Assembly (NCBI RefSeq): GCF_022829685.1
Contig: NZ_JAKSYE010000096.1
Location: 108,945-172,944, forward strand
Reading direction: 5' to 3'
Length of the DNA: 64,000 nt
From: Methylobacterium sp. E-045
Lineage (GTDB): Bacteria > Pseudomonadota > Alphaproteobacteria > Rhizobiales > Beijerinckiaceae
In this document: positions 24,381-33,220 of the stretch, one piece after another
Layout of the letters: each line of letters starts with the position of its first letter
How positions within the stretch are numbered: the first letter of the stretch is position 1
The notes under the pieces: model-generated
The model's input: the letters and a program-made list of their open reading frames with translations, nothing else
What the model was told of the DNA's origin: nothing
Database searches by the model: none
Position numbers and translations under genes: made by a program

Positions 24381-25479
24381 GGCCCAGGCCCGGCAATGCC
24401 CGCTGCGAGGCCGCCAGCGGTGTCAGATCGGTGGTGACGATCCCGGCCTTGGAATAGCGGTAGCCCCCCTTCCACGTCCTCCGGACGCCGTGGGTGGCGG
24501 CCTTCACCAGCGCGAGGGTATCATTGGTCGCCTCGGGGAGCGTGACGACGGTCGAGACCGAACGCTGCGGCCGGTGCCGGTCATGCTCCGACGTGTGGAA
24601 GAAGACCGTGACGTGGTTAGTGGCCAGCCCTTCGCGCCGGAGCTTCTCCCCGAGTCTGGACGCGTGCGTGGCCATCGCCTGCTCCATGGTCGCGATGTCC
24701 TCGACGCGCTCGGAGAACGACCGGGTCACGGCGCATCCCTTCCGGGTGGCGGCCACCGTCTCCAGGTCCAGGCAGGCCATGCCCCGCAGCTCCTGGACGA
24801 GGCGCTCTCCGACCACGGTCATCGCCTTGCGAGCGACGCGCGTGTCGAGGTCGCGGACATCGGCGGCACTGTCGCATCCCAGCGCCTCCAGACGCCGGGC
24901 GTTGGCCGGTCCCACCCCCCAGATGTCGCCGACCGGGATGCGGATGATCCAGTGGTCGTATTGCTCGGGATCGGTCAGGTCGCAGACCCCACCGAGTTCG
25001 GGGTTCTTCTTGGCCACATGGTTGGCGAGCTTGGCTAGGGTCTTGGTCGAGCCGATGCCGACGCAGGTGGGGATCCCGGTCCAAGCCCGCACCGTTCCCC
25101 GCATGTCCCGGGCCAGGGTCTCTCGGTCGCGCTCCCGCACGTCAGAGATGTCCAGGAAGCTCTCGTCGATGGAGTAGATTTCGATCCGGGGGGAGAAGTC
25201 GCGATAGACCGCGTTCACACGGGCCGACATGTCGCCGTAGAGGGCGTAGTTCGAGGAGTAGACCCGGATACCCTGGGCCTTGCACATGTCGCGGATCTTG
25301 AACCAGGGCTCGCCCATCCGGATGCCGAGCGCCTTGGCCTCGTTGGTCCGGGCGATGGCGCATCCGTCGTTGTTGGACAGCACGATCACCGGCACCTTCG
25401 CCAGGCGGGCGTCGAAGACCCGCTCGCACGAGCAGTAGAACGAGTTGCCGTCGGAGAGCGCGTAGGCCCGGGCAGTCAT
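24190..25479 (-). CDS. umuC: Translesion DNA polymerase V catalytic subunit
   Basis: 429 residues from the ATG at 25479 (MTARAYALSDGNSFYCSCERVF). Y-family polymerase motifs are clear: metal ligand in LSDGNSFYCSCE, LSNNDGCAIARTNEAKALGI, the catalytic SIDESFLDIS, the helix-hairpin-helix IWGVGPANARRLEALG, and the C-terminal little-finger region. Its start overlaps the umuD stop (ATGA), so expression is coupled and SOS-controlled by the LexA box upstream. Length matches E. coli UmuC. Plasmids and islands often carry umuDC, and such copies raise induced mutation. Confidence 0.93.
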   Translation of the reverse strand: MTARAYALSDGNSFYCSCERVFDARLAKVPVIVLSNNDGCAIARTNEAKALGIRMGEPWFKIRDMCKAQGIRVYSSNYALYGDMSARVNAVYRDFSPRIEIYSIDESFLDISDVRERDRETLARDMRGTVRAWTGIPTCVGIGSTKTLAKLANHVAKKNPELGGVCDLTDPEQYDHWIIRIPVGDIWGVGPANARRLEALGCDSAADVRDLDTRVARKAMTVVGERLVQELRGMACLDLETVAATRKGCAVTRSFSERVEDIATMEQAMATHASRLGEKLRREGLATNHVTVFFHTSEHDRHRPQRSVSTVVTLPEATNDTLALVKAATHGVRRTWKGGYRYSKAGIVTTDLTPLAASQRALPGLGQLDREMGAALMEALDACNRRFGRGAVVPGAAGFAPKREWSTKFEMRSPRYTTRLDELPVVAAA

Positions 25480-25904
25480 TCGCAGCGGCGCCGGGCGCAG
25501 ACGGACCCGGAAACGACGCCCCAAATCTCGACGAGGGCGTCCGGGGCCAACCGGTACTCGGGAAAGCGTGGGTTGGCGAAGTGCAGCGAGATCCGGGGGC
25601 CCTGGCGCTTCCAGATCTTGAACGAGCGCTCGCCGTCGATGTCCACCACCACAATGTCGCCGTTGCGCGGGGTCAGCGACCGGTCGACCACGGCGAGGTC
25701 GCCGTCGAACAGGCGCGCCAGGATCATGCTGTCGCCGGCGACCCGGACCAGGAACGTGGCGGGGCGGTTGACGATCAGCAGGCGCTGGAGGTCGATCTCC
25801 TCCTCGATGAAGTCGTCCGCAGGGCTCGGGAAACCGGCGCGCACTGGCTTGGCGAGAAGCGGCAGCGGCATGGGGAAGCCGATGGCGATATCGATGATCT
25901 GCAT
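25476..25904 (-). CDS. umuD: UmuD-type autoprotease subunit of Pol V
   Basis: 142 residues. The RecA-stimulated self-cleavage site is A23-G24 (VRAGFPSPADDF), the nucleophile is Ser59 (VAGDSMILARL) and the general base Lys96 (GERSFKIWKR), matching the positions in E. coli UmuD. Cleaved UmuD' pairs with UmuC for error-prone synthesis across DNA lesions. It shares a 4-bp overlap with umuC and follows an alphaproteobacterial LexA box about 27 bp upstream. Confidence 0.93.
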   Translation of the reverse strand: MQIIDIAIGFPMPLPLLAKPVRAGFPSPADDFIEEEIDLQRLLIVNRPATFLVRVAGDSMILARLFDGDLAVVDRSLTPRNGDIVVVDIDGERSFKIWKRQGPRISLHFANPRFPEYRLAPDALVEIWGVVSGSVCARRRCE

Positions 25905-25930
25905 GGTGCTCCTCCGCGAATCTCGCTTAC

Positions 25931-25945
25931 GAACAAACCATGAAC
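25931..25945 (-). promoter_or_regulatory. LexA box (GTTC-N7-GTTC) of umuDC
   Basis: The plus strand reads GAAC-AAACCAT-GAAC, i.e. GTTC-ATGGTTT-GTTC toward umuD. This is the direct-repeat SOS operator of alphaproteobacteria. It lies 27-41 bp before the umuD start, so LexA would block the promoter until DNA damage. Confidence 0.85.
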
Positions 25946-26174
25946 GGATTTGACGCGTTCCGTCCAGCGGTCACGCTTAATCGTGGAGGCGAATTTTTGG
26001 TCGGCGCGAGTTTGACCCGGTGGGTGGATGTCGCGCCGCCGGTATTCGGTCTTTGGCGGAAACCGGCGGGGAGGCTCTCCTCCGTGGGCGTCGCGATAGC
26101 GAGCAACGTTACCTGCTACGAGGAACACCCCCGGGGAAATCCTGTTGGGTCGGCATTCCCCCTGGAGACGCGCC

Positions 26175-27050
26175 ATGACGACCGATCCCCTGCACAAGTA
26201 CCCCCGGCCTCCGTTCGAGGCCCAGCCCCAGGGCTTTCCCGGCAAGACCGGCAAGATGACCCCCGAGCCCGATCACGGCGAGGAGAGCTACAAGGGTTCG
26301 GGAAGGCTTTCCGGCAAAGCGGCGCTGATCACCGGTGGCGATAGCGGCATCGGGCGCGCGGTCGCCATAGCCTTCGCCCGGGAGGGGGCGGACGTCGCCA
26401 TCTCCTACCTGCCCGAGGAGCAGGCGGACGCCGAGGCGGTCCAGTCCTGGATCGAGAAGGCCGGGCGGCGAGCGCTCCTCCTGCCGGGGGATCTCAAGGA
26501 TCCGGCCTACGGGCGCGAGATCGTGGCCCGCACCGCTGAGACGTTCGGCGGCCTCGACCTCCTCGTAAACAACGGCGCCTTCCAGCAACCGAACGAAGGA
26601 TTGGATAGCATCGAGGATGGGGTGTTCGAGGACCACTTCCGCACGAACGTCTTCGGTCCGTTCTACGTGACGAAGGCGGCCATGGCCCACATGAAGCCCG
26701 GCGCCTCGGTGATCTTCACCTCCTCGGTGAACTCGAAGCACCCGATGTCGTCGCTGCTCGCCTACAGCGCCACCAAGGGCGCCCTGAGCAACATGGTCCT
26801 CAGCCTCGCCCAGTTGCTGTCTGAAAAGGGCATCCGCGTGAACGGCGTACTGCCGGGGCCGATCTGGACGCCTTTCATCCCCTCCGGGATGGACCAGGAT
26901 TCGGTCAAGTCGTTCGGTTCGAAAGTGCCGTTCGGCCGCCCCGGCCAGCCGGCCGAGCTCGCCTCGGCCTATGTGATGCTGGCGTCCGACGAGAGCAGCT
27001 ACACCTCGGGTGCCCTGGTCACCGTGGCAGGTGGAATGCCCGTCCTCTGA
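26175..27050 (+). CDS. SDR-family oxidoreductase (YhdF/GsiB-neighbour type)
   Basis: 291 residues from the ATG at 26175, chosen because of GGAGACGCGCC before it. The N-terminal extension (HKYPRPPFEAQPQGFPGKTGKMTPEPDHGEESY) and the core mark the general-stress SDR group of glucose/ribitol-dehydrogenase-like proteins. NADP-binding TGGDSGIGRAVA, the NNGA motif, catalytic Ser in FTSSVNSK and YSATKGAL (Tyr-x-x-x-Lys) are intact. Expected to reduce aldehydes or ketones with NAD(P)H in the cytoplasm. Confidence 0.88.
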   Translation: MTTDPLHKYPRPPFEAQPQGFPGKTGKMTPEPDHGEESYKGSGRLSGKAALITGGDSGIGRAVAIAFAREGADVAISYLPEEQADAEAVQSWIEKAGRRALLLPGDLKDPAYGREIVARTAETFGGLDLLVNNGAFQQPNEGLDSIEDGVFEDHFRTNVFGPFYVTKAAMAHMKPGASVIFTSSVNSKHPMSSLLAYSATKGALSNMVLSLAQLLSEKGIRVNGVLPGPIWTPFIPSGMDQDSVKSFGSKVPFGRPGQPAELASAYVMLASDESSYTSGALVTVAGGMPVL

Positions 27051-27224
27051 TCGAGCCATATCACGGTTGTCGGCGTTTCCGGCGGCCGCGTGTGATTGGG
27101 GGAGGCCCTGCGACACCGCACGGCCTCCCGAGTGACAACTCAGACAGCTTCAGGCGCCTCGACGGTATGGTGCAACTGCCGCACGAACCTTGGAAGCCGG
27201 GTGGGACGACCTCAACTTGCTCAT

Positions 27225-28517
27225 ATGAGCACTGCGTTCGACGTCATCATCGTAGGGGGCGGCGCCGCCGGCATCGGCGCCGCCCGGCGTCTTGCCGCTC
27301 ATGGGTCATCGGCCCTGCTGCTTGAGGCGTCGTCGCGCCTCGGCGGTCGCGCATACACGCAGGACCTCGGCGGATACCCGCTCGACCTCGGGTGCGAATG
27401 GCTCCATTCGGGCGACCGCAATGCTTGGGTCGGCATCGCCGAAACGTCGGGCTTCCCGGTCGACCGCGGCGAGCCGCCATGGTCGAAAGCCCACCCCGGC
27501 ATCACCCAGGACCAGGACGCCCAGGAGGCGGCGCAAAAGGCGTACGGCGAATGGGAGGAGCGGCTCCGCACCGTCGCGGCGAGCAGCGACCGGGCCAGCG
27601 ACGCCCTTGAGCCAGGCGGCACCTGGAACGCCTACGTGCAGGCCATCGCCGGCTTCATGAGCGGCGTCGCGCCCGAGCAGATCTCCGCAGCCGACTACCT
27701 GGCCTACGACGATGCCTCGACCGGCCGAAACTGGCATCTGCCGCTCGGCTACGGCACGCTGGTCGCCGCCAGCCTGCCGTCCTCGACGACGCTGCGCCTC
27801 GCCACCCCCGCCGAGCGGATCGATCTGACGGCGGACGGCGTCGCCGTCACCACCCGCGCCGGCATCGTCCGTGCCGGGGCCGCCATCATCACGGTCTCGA
27901 CTGCGGTCCTGGCCGGCGACGCGATCCGCCTTCCCTGCGGGGTCGACCCGTGGCGCGAGGCGGCCGCCGCCCTGCCTCTCGGTCGCAACGAAAAGATCTT
28001 CCTGGAGATCGGGCGCGATGCCGCGTTCGAGCCGGACTCGCATGCCTACGGCAACCTGCGTGATCCAAGGTCGGCCGCCTATTCGATCCGCCCCAATGGA
28101 TGGCCGGTGATTGAGGCGTTCCTCGGGGGCGACGGCGCCCGGATCGTCGAGGAGGAAGGCCCGGCCGCCGGCTTCGCCTTCGTCTCGGCGGAGTTGGCCT
28201 CCCTGTTCGGCAGCGACGTGGCCTCGGCGATCCGACCACTCGCGGCGACGTCCTGGAGCCGGATGGCGTCCATCGGCGGCGCGTACAGCTGCGCGCTTCC
28301 GGGCCGATCCCACGCGCGGGCGCGGCTGGCGCAGCCCTTCGATGACCGGCTCTTCTTCGCGGGCGAGGCGACGCACCCCTTCGACTTCACAACCGCCCAC
28401 GGGGCCCACGACAGCGGGGAAAGGGCAGGCGACGAGGCGGTGGCGGCACTTGGAAATCGGTACGGCGTCGGGCGGCGAGGCCCTCTCGCCGCTGCGGGAA
28501 CACGAGCGGCCGGGTAA
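27225..28517 (+). CDS. Flavin amine oxidase-like protein
   Basis: 430 residues from the ATG at 27225. FAD-binding Rossmann motif VIIVGGGAAGIGAARRLAAHG, then the LLLEASSRLGGRAYTQ segment, and C-terminal LFFAGEATHPFDFTTAHGAHDSGERAG typical of the monoamine-oxidase superfamily. The glycine-rich HSG and GCEWLHSGD loop near residue 65 resemble polyamine-type oxidases. No signal peptide. It oxidises an unknown amine with O2, or acts as a dehydrogenase. It converges on the lysR gene, ending 6 bp from it. Confidence 0.85.
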   Translation: MSTAFDVIIVGGGAAGIGAARRLAAHGSSALLLEASSRLGGRAYTQDLGGYPLDLGCEWLHSGDRNAWVGIAETSGFPVDRGEPPWSKAHPGITQDQDAQEAAQKAYGEWEERLRTVAASSDRASDALEPGGTWNAYVQAIAGFMSGVAPEQISAADYLAYDDASTGRNWHLPLGYGTLVAASLPSSTTLRLATPAERIDLTADGVAVTTRAGIVRAGAAIITVSTAVLAGDAIRLPCGVDPWREAAAALPLGRNEKIFLEIGRDAAFEPDSHAYGNLRDPRSAAYSIRPNGWPVIEAFLGGDGARIVEEEGPAAGFAFVSAELASLFGSDVASAIRPLAATSWSRMASIGGAYSCALPGRSHARARLAQPFDDRLFFAGEATHPFDFTTAHGAHDSGERAGDEAVAALGNRYGVGRRGPLAAAGTRAAG

Positions 28518-28522
28518 CCACC

Positions 28523-29416
28523 TTATCCCCGATGGCGCAGCGCCTCGACCAGCAAGGCGAAGGCCGGAGCGGGCTGCCGGCGGCTCGGGTAGTAAAGGTG
28601 GTAGCCCGGGAATGGCGGACACCAATCGGACAGGACCTGCACGAGCCGGCCGCCGTCGAGGTCGGCGCGGACCCGGTCCTCGGGCAGGTAGGCGAGGCCT
28701 AGCCCGCCCAGGGCTGCCTTCAGCGCCATCGAGCCGGTGTTGACCACCAGCGGCCCCTCGACCCGCACGTTCAGCACGCGCGACCCCTTCTCGAACTCCC
28801 AGGCGTAGAGCCCGCCGCGTGTCGGCAGGCGCAGGTTGATGCAGGCGTGCCCGGTCAGGTCATCGGGGGTGCGTGGTTTGCGGCGCCCCTCGAAGTAGGC
28901 AGGCGCGGCCACCGCGGCCATGCGCAGGTCCGGCCCGATGCGCACCGCGACCATGTCCTTCTCGACCTGCTCCCCGAGCCGCACGCCGGCATCGTAGCGT
29001 TCGGCGACGATATTGGTCAGGCCGTTGTCGACCATCACCTCCGCGGTGACGTCCGGGTAGTCCGGCAACAGCCGCTCAAGGGCCGGCCAGATCAAGGTCT
29101 CGGCCGCGTGCTCTCCCGCCGAGATGCGGATATTGCCGGCCGGCTTGTCGCGCATCTCGGTGAGGGCGGCGAGTTCGGCGTCGATCTCGTCGAAGCGTGG
29201 CCCCAAGGTCCGTAGCAGGCGGTCCCCGGCGTCGGTGGGCGAGACGCTCCGCGTGGTACGGGTCAGGAGCCTTAGGCCCAACCGCGCCTCCAGGCCCTTA
29301 AGCGAATGGCTCAGTGCCGATTGCGACACCCCCAGCTTGGCCGCCGCCCGGGTGAAGTTGCCTTCACGGGCCACCGCCACGAACGAGGAGAGGTCGTTGA
29401 GGTTCTCGCGCGCCAC
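28523..29416 (-). CDS. LysR-family regulator
   Basis: 297 residues. N-terminal winged helix: LSSFVAVAREGNFTRAAAKLGVSQSALSHSLKGLEARLGLRLLTRTTRSVSPTDAG, the classical LysR motif. The effector domain begins near residue 90 (GNIRISAGEHAAETLIWPALERLL). It belongs to the group that controls aldehyde/quinone detoxification reductases. It is divergent from the aldo-keto reductase operon, and a conserved motif in the shared intergenic region recurs before two more operons, which makes it the likely regulator of 29.5-38.5 kb. Confidence 0.9.
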   Translation of the reverse strand: MARENLNDLSSFVAVAREGNFTRAAAKLGVSQSALSHSLKGLEARLGLRLLTRTTRSVSPTDAGDRLLRTLGPRFDEIDAELAALTEMRDKPAGNIRISAGEHAAETLIWPALERLLPDYPDVTAEVMVDNGLTNIVAERYDAGVRLGEQVEKDMVAVRIGPDLRMAAVAAPAYFEGRRKPRTPDDLTGHACINLRLPTRGGLYAWEFEKGSRVLNVRVEGPLVVNTGSMALKAALGGLGLAYLPEDRVRADLDGGRLVQVLSDWCPPFPGYHLYYPSRRQPAPAFALLVEALRHRG

Positions 29417-29428
29417 TCATGAACCTCG

Positions 29429-29461
29429 CTCATAGCCTCATGCGAGTTCTAGCGACTAATC
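29429..29461. promoter_or_regulatory. LysR-site 1 (CATAGCCTCATGC-N12-CTAATC)
   Basis: Located between lysR and the first aldo-keto reductase. The CAT-N6-ATG dyad fits a LysR T-N11-A type box. CTAATC 12 bp further probably lies near the -35 region, with a -10-like TAGCTT about 18 bp downstream. Two more copies are at 31617-31649 and 34585-34617. Confidence 0.7.
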
Positions 29462-29536
29462 CGATGGGTCCGCAACGGGTAGCTTGCCGATCAATGGGAC
29501 CGGCGCGGCGCCGGACCGATCAGGTGGGACGGAACC

Positions 29537-30526
29537 ATGAAGACGCGCAAACTCGGGGACGGTCTCGAAGTCTCCGCCATCGGCCTGGGGTGCATGGGCC
29601 TGAGCTTCGGCCTCGGCCCGGCGACCGACAAAGGCGAGGCCATCGCGGTCATCCGGACCGCCGTCGACCGCGGCGTCACCCTTTTCGATACCGCCGAGGG
29701 CTACGGGCCCTTCGTCAACGAGGATCTCGTCGGCGAGGCGCTGGAGCCGATGCGCGACCGCGTCCTGATCTGCACCAAGTTCGGTTTCGACATCAACGAC
29801 CGGTCCGAGATGGTCGGCCTCAACAGCCGGCCCGAGCACATCCGTACCGTGGTCGAGGCATCCCTCAAGAGGCTGCGCACCGACCGCATCGACCTGCTCT
29901 ACCAGCACCGGGTCGATCCGGCCGTGCCGATGGAGGACGTCGCCGGGGCGGTGAAGGACCTCATTGGCGAGGGCAAGGTCAAGCATTTCGGCCTGTCAGA
30001 AGCCAGCGTCGACAACATCCGCAGGGCGCACGCCGTACAGCCCGTGGCCGCGATCCAGGACCACTACTCCCTGTGGATGCGCGAGCCCGAGACGACCAAG
30101 TTCGCCCTGTGCGAGGAGCTCGGCATCGGCCTCGTGGCCTGGGGTCCGCTCGGCCAGGGCTTCCTCACCGGCGCGATCACCCGTGACATGCGGTTCGACG
30201 ACCCGAACGACCTACGCAAGGACTTCCCCCGGTTCACGCCCGAGGCGCTGGAGGCCAACTTCAAGGTCGTGGACTTCCTGAAGGACCTCGCATTGCGGAA
30301 AGGCAGCAGCCCCGCCCGGATCGCACTGGCCTGGCTGCTGGCCCAGAAGCCGTGGATCGTCCCCATCCCCGGCGGCACCAACGTCGCTCACGTCGACGAC
30401 AACCTGCCGGCCGCCGAGCTCGACCTGACGCCAGGGGACCTGAGCGAGATCGACCGGGCCTTCGCCGCCATCGACATCAAGGGCGCCCCCCTCTCCGAAG
30501 CCCTCGACGCCGCCATCGACCGCTAA
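29537..30526 (+). CDS. Aldo-keto reductase 1
   Basis: 329 residues with a TIM-barrel AKR pattern: GLGCMGLSFG near the start, catalytic Asp/Tyr in LFDTAEGYGPFVNEDLVGEAL, catalytic Lys in LICTKFGF and the His-containing IDLLYQHRVDPAVPMEDVAG. The C-terminal coenzyme loop is PWIVPIPGGTNVAHVDDNL. It is the first of three paralogues of equal length (30572, 32168), in the YajO/AKR13-like group that reduces aldehydes and quinones with NADPH. It is divergent from lysR and behind LysR-site 1. Confidence 0.9.
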   Translation: MKTRKLGDGLEVSAIGLGCMGLSFGLGPATDKGEAIAVIRTAVDRGVTLFDTAEGYGPFVNEDLVGEALEPMRDRVLICTKFGFDINDRSEMVGLNSRPEHIRTVVEASLKRLRTDRIDLLYQHRVDPAVPMEDVAGAVKDLIGEGKVKHFGLSEASVDNIRRAHAVQPVAAIQDHYSLWMREPETTKFALCEELGIGLVAWGPLGQGFLTGAITRDMRFDDPNDLRKDFPRFTPEALEANFKVVDFLKDLALRKGSSPARIALAWLLAQKPWIVPIPGGTNVAHVDDNLPAAELDLTPGDLSEIDRAFAAIDIKGAPLSEALDAAIDR

Positions 30527-30571
30527 GCCTCAGGCAGCCCCGATCAACCGGACTCCGATTAGGACACGAGC

Positions 30572-31561
30572 ATGAAAACCCGCAAACTCGGCCCGCTGAC
30601 CGTCTCCGAGATCGGCTACGGCACGATGAGCTTCGCGAACTACTACGGCGCCTCGCCGGAGCGGTCCGAGGCGATCCGCGTCATCCGCGGCGCCTATGAG
30701 CGCGGTGTCACGCTGTTCGACACCGCCGAGGCCTACGGCCCGTTCACGAACGAGGATCTCGTCGGCGAGGCGCTGGCGCCTGTCCGGGACGGCGTCGTCA
30801 TCGCCACCAAGTTCGGCTGGAACATCGACAGCGAGACCGGCGAGCGCCGACCCGGCCTGAACAGCAAGCCCGCGCATGTGAGGCGGGCGGTGGAGGGCAT
30901 GCTCAGGCGCCTCCGGACCGACCGGATCGACCTCCTGTACCAGCACCGCGTCGACCCGGAGGTCGCCATCGAGGAGGTCGCGGGAGTCGTGGGCGACCTG
31001 ATCGCCGATGGCAAGGTGGGACATTTTGGACTGTCGGAGCCAGCCGCCCCGACCATCCGCCGAGCCCATGCCGTCCAGCCCGTGGCGGCCATCCAGAGCG
31101 AGTATTCGCTGTGGACCCGTGACCCGGAGCCGGAGATCCTGCCGCTTTGCGATGAGCTCGGGATCGGGTTCGTGCCGTGGAGCCCGCTCGGCGCCGGCTT
31201 CCTCACCGGCAAGGTCGATCCGAACGCGACCATAGACAAGGCCGACTTCCGGTCGAACTCCCCGCGGTTCACCCCGGAGGCGATGAGTGCCAACCAGGCT
31301 TTGGTCGACCTGCTCCGGCGCATCGCCGAGGCCAAGGGCGCGACGCCGGCCCAGATCGCGCTGGGCTGGCTGCTGGCACGCCGACCTTTCATCGTCCCGA
31401 TCCCTGGAACGCGCAGGCTCGACCGGGTCGAGGAGAACCTCGGCGCTGCGCAGGTGGTGCTGTCACCCGACGACATGCGGGAGATCGAGGCCGCCGCCTC
31501 GAAGATCACCGTCCATGGCGCCCGGCTGCCGGAGGCGGTCCTCCAATATTCCTACCGCTGA
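30572..31561 (+). CDS. Aldo-keto reductase 2
   Basis: 329 residues, 45 bp behind paralogue 1 and probably cotranscribed. Catalytic features are preserved: LFDTAEAYGPFTNEDLVGEAL, VIATKFGW, IDLLYQHRVDPEVAIEEVAG and PFIVPIPGTRRLDRVEENL. The N-terminus differs from the others (GPLTVSEIGYGTMSFANYYG), so substrate range may differ. It ends 56 bp before LysR-site 2. Confidence 0.9.
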   Translation: MKTRKLGPLTVSEIGYGTMSFANYYGASPERSEAIRVIRGAYERGVTLFDTAEAYGPFTNEDLVGEALAPVRDGVVIATKFGWNIDSETGERRPGLNSKPAHVRRAVEGMLRRLRTDRIDLLYQHRVDPEVAIEEVAGVVGDLIADGKVGHFGLSEPAAPTIRRAHAVQPVAAIQSEYSLWTRDPEPEILPLCDELGIGFVPWSPLGAGFLTGKVDPNATIDKADFRSNSPRFTPEAMSANQALVDLLRRIAEAKGATPAQIALGWLLARRPFIVPIPGTRRLDRVEENLGAAQVVLSPDDMREIEAAASKITVHGARLPEAVLQYSYR

Positions 31562-31616
31562 CGCCTCGCGCGCCCGGCCGATCCGCAATCGGTTCCGTCC
31601 GAATTGATGAGGAGAC

Positions 31617-31649
31617 CTCATAGCCTCATGCAGAATTGCGCGGCTAATC
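31617..31649. promoter_or_regulatory. LysR-site 2 (CATAGCCTCATGC-N12-CTAATC)
   Basis: Second copy of the conserved motif, about 85 bp before the cupin gene and 56 bp after aldo-keto reductase 2. It has the same internal spacing as sites 1 and 3. A CTACCCT at about 18 bp further is a -10 candidate. Confidence 0.7.
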
Positions 31650-31734
31650 CGGATTGTCCGACAGGTCTACCCTGTTTCCCATGGCATCGCGGCGGCATCG
31701 ACAGCCGCCGTCGCACGGAACCAAGGGAAATCTT

Positions 31735-32130
31735 ATGGACATCAAGCGAAGTGGCTCCCAGCCTTCGGCCAAGGGAGCGGCCGAGTATTTCACCGGCTCC
31801 GTCCGCATCGACGCGCCCTTCCAGGGAACCGAGCCGGCCCGGGTCGGCGGCGCGACCGTGACCTTCGAGCCGGGCGCCCGCACCGCCTGGCATACCCACC
31901 CGCTCGGCCAGACCCTCCTGGTGGTCTCCGGCCTGGGATGGACCCAGCGCGAGGGCGGGCCGGTCGAGGAGATCCGTCCCGGCGACATCGTCTGGTTCCC
32001 GCCCGGCGAGAAGCATTGGCACGGCGCCACCGCAACCACCGGCATGAGCCACGTCGCCATCGCCGAGAAGCTCGACGGCAAGGCGGTCGACTGGCTGGAG
32101 CAGGTCACCGACGCGCAGTACCGCGCCTGA
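31735..32130 (+). CDS. Cupin-domain protein, 131 aa
   Basis: The ATG at 31735 gives a single-cupin protein: motif 1 GARTAWHTHPLGQTLLVVSGLG (metal-binding His-x-His) and motif 2 IRPGDIVWFPPGEKHWHGA. No signal peptide, so cytoplasmic. It is similar throughout to the second, exported-looking cupin at 38554 (SVRIDAPF vs SVRVDPML; WLEQVTDAQY vs WMEHVTDEQY). Such cupins in aldehyde/quinone clusters often act as metal-dependent isomerases or carboxymuconolactone-like enzymes; substrate unknown. Confidence 0.85.
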   Translation: MDIKRSGSQPSAKGAAEYFTGSVRIDAPFQGTEPARVGGATVTFEPGARTAWHTHPLGQTLLVVSGLGWTQREGGPVEEIRPGDIVWFPPGEKHWHGATATTGMSHVAIAEKLDGKAVDWLEQVTDAQYRA

Positions 32131-32167
32131 CCCAAGGACGCCTGCACTTTCCATTCGGAGCATCATC

Positions 32168-33157
32168 ATGAAGACTCGCACACTCGGCACCGGTGGCCTT
32201 GAGGTCTCGGCCCTCGGCTTCGGCTGCATGGGCCTGGACTTCGGCTACGCGACCAAGGTCACCAAGGCGGAGGGCGTCACGCTGATCCGTCAGGCGGTCG
32301 ACCGCGGCGTCACCCTGTTCGACACTGCCGAGGTCTACGGCCCGTTCACGAACGAGGAGATGGTCGGCGAGGCGCTGCGGCCGGTCCGCGACAAGGTCGT
32401 GATCGCGACCAAGTTCGGGTTCGACATCGCCGACGGCAAGCAGGCCGGGATGAACTCGCGGCCCGAGCATATCGTCAAGGTTGCCGACGCCTCGCTCAAG
32501 CGGCTCGGCATCGAGGTCATCGACCTGTTCTACCAGCACCGGGTCGACCCGAACGTGCCCATCGAGGACGTGGCCGGCGCGGTGAAGGACCTGATCGCCG
32601 CGGGCAAGGTCCGGCACTTCGGACTGTCGGAGCCCGGCGCGGCCACCGTCCGCAAGGCCCACGCCGTGCAGCCGGTCACGGCACTCCAGAACGAGTATTC
32701 CCTCTGGACGCGCGGCGTCGAGACCAACGGCATCCTCGATGCCTGCGAGGAGCTCGGGATCGGGTTGGTGGCCTACAGCCCGCTCGGCAAGGGCTTCCTC
32801 ACCGGCGCCATGGGCAAGGACACCAAGCTCGGTGAGGGCGACTTCCGCGCGATGCTGCCGCGGTTCACCCCCGAGGCGATGGAGAGGAACCAGGCGTTGA
32901 TCGACCTGCTCAAGCGCATCGCCGACGACAAGGGCGCGACGACCGCCCAGATCGCCCTGGCGTGGCTGCTGTCCCGCAAGCCGTGGATCGTTCCCATCCC
33001 CGGCACGACCAAGCTCCATCGGCTGGAGGAGAACCTCGCGGCGGCGGAAGTCGTGCTGTCTGAGACCGACCTCGACGGGATCGAGCGGGCCGCCGCAGAG
33101 ATCCGCGTCGAGGGCGAGCGCTATCCCGAGCATCTCATGGCCACGGTCGGTCGCTGA
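32168..33157 (+). CDS. Aldo-keto reductase 3
   Basis: 329 residues, 37 bp behind the cupin and preceded by a GGAGCATC site. Catalytic sequences are LFDTAEVYGPFTNEEMVGEAL, VIATKFGF, IDLFYQHRVDPNVPIEDVAG and PWIVPIPGTTKLHRLEENL. Closest in pattern to paralogue 1. Part of the site 2 transcription unit with the cupin and probably the exporter. Confidence 0.9.
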   Translation: MKTRTLGTGGLEVSALGFGCMGLDFGYATKVTKAEGVTLIRQAVDRGVTLFDTAEVYGPFTNEEMVGEALRPVRDKVVIATKFGFDIADGKQAGMNSRPEHIVKVADASLKRLGIEVIDLFYQHRVDPNVPIEDVAGAVKDLIAAGKVRHFGLSEPGAATVRKAHAVQPVTALQNEYSLWTRGVETNGILDACEELGIGLVAYSPLGKGFLTGAMGKDTKLGEGDFRAMLPRFTPEAMERNQALIDLLKRIADDKGATTAQIALAWLLSRKPWIVPIPGTTKLHRLEENLAAAEVVLSETDLDGIERAAAEIRVEGERYPEHLMATVGR

Positions 33158-33220
33158 CGGTTGGCCGCTTCGGTGCGCGCGATCCCGTGCGCACCGTCTC
33201 ATGAAAAATGGAATCTGCCC

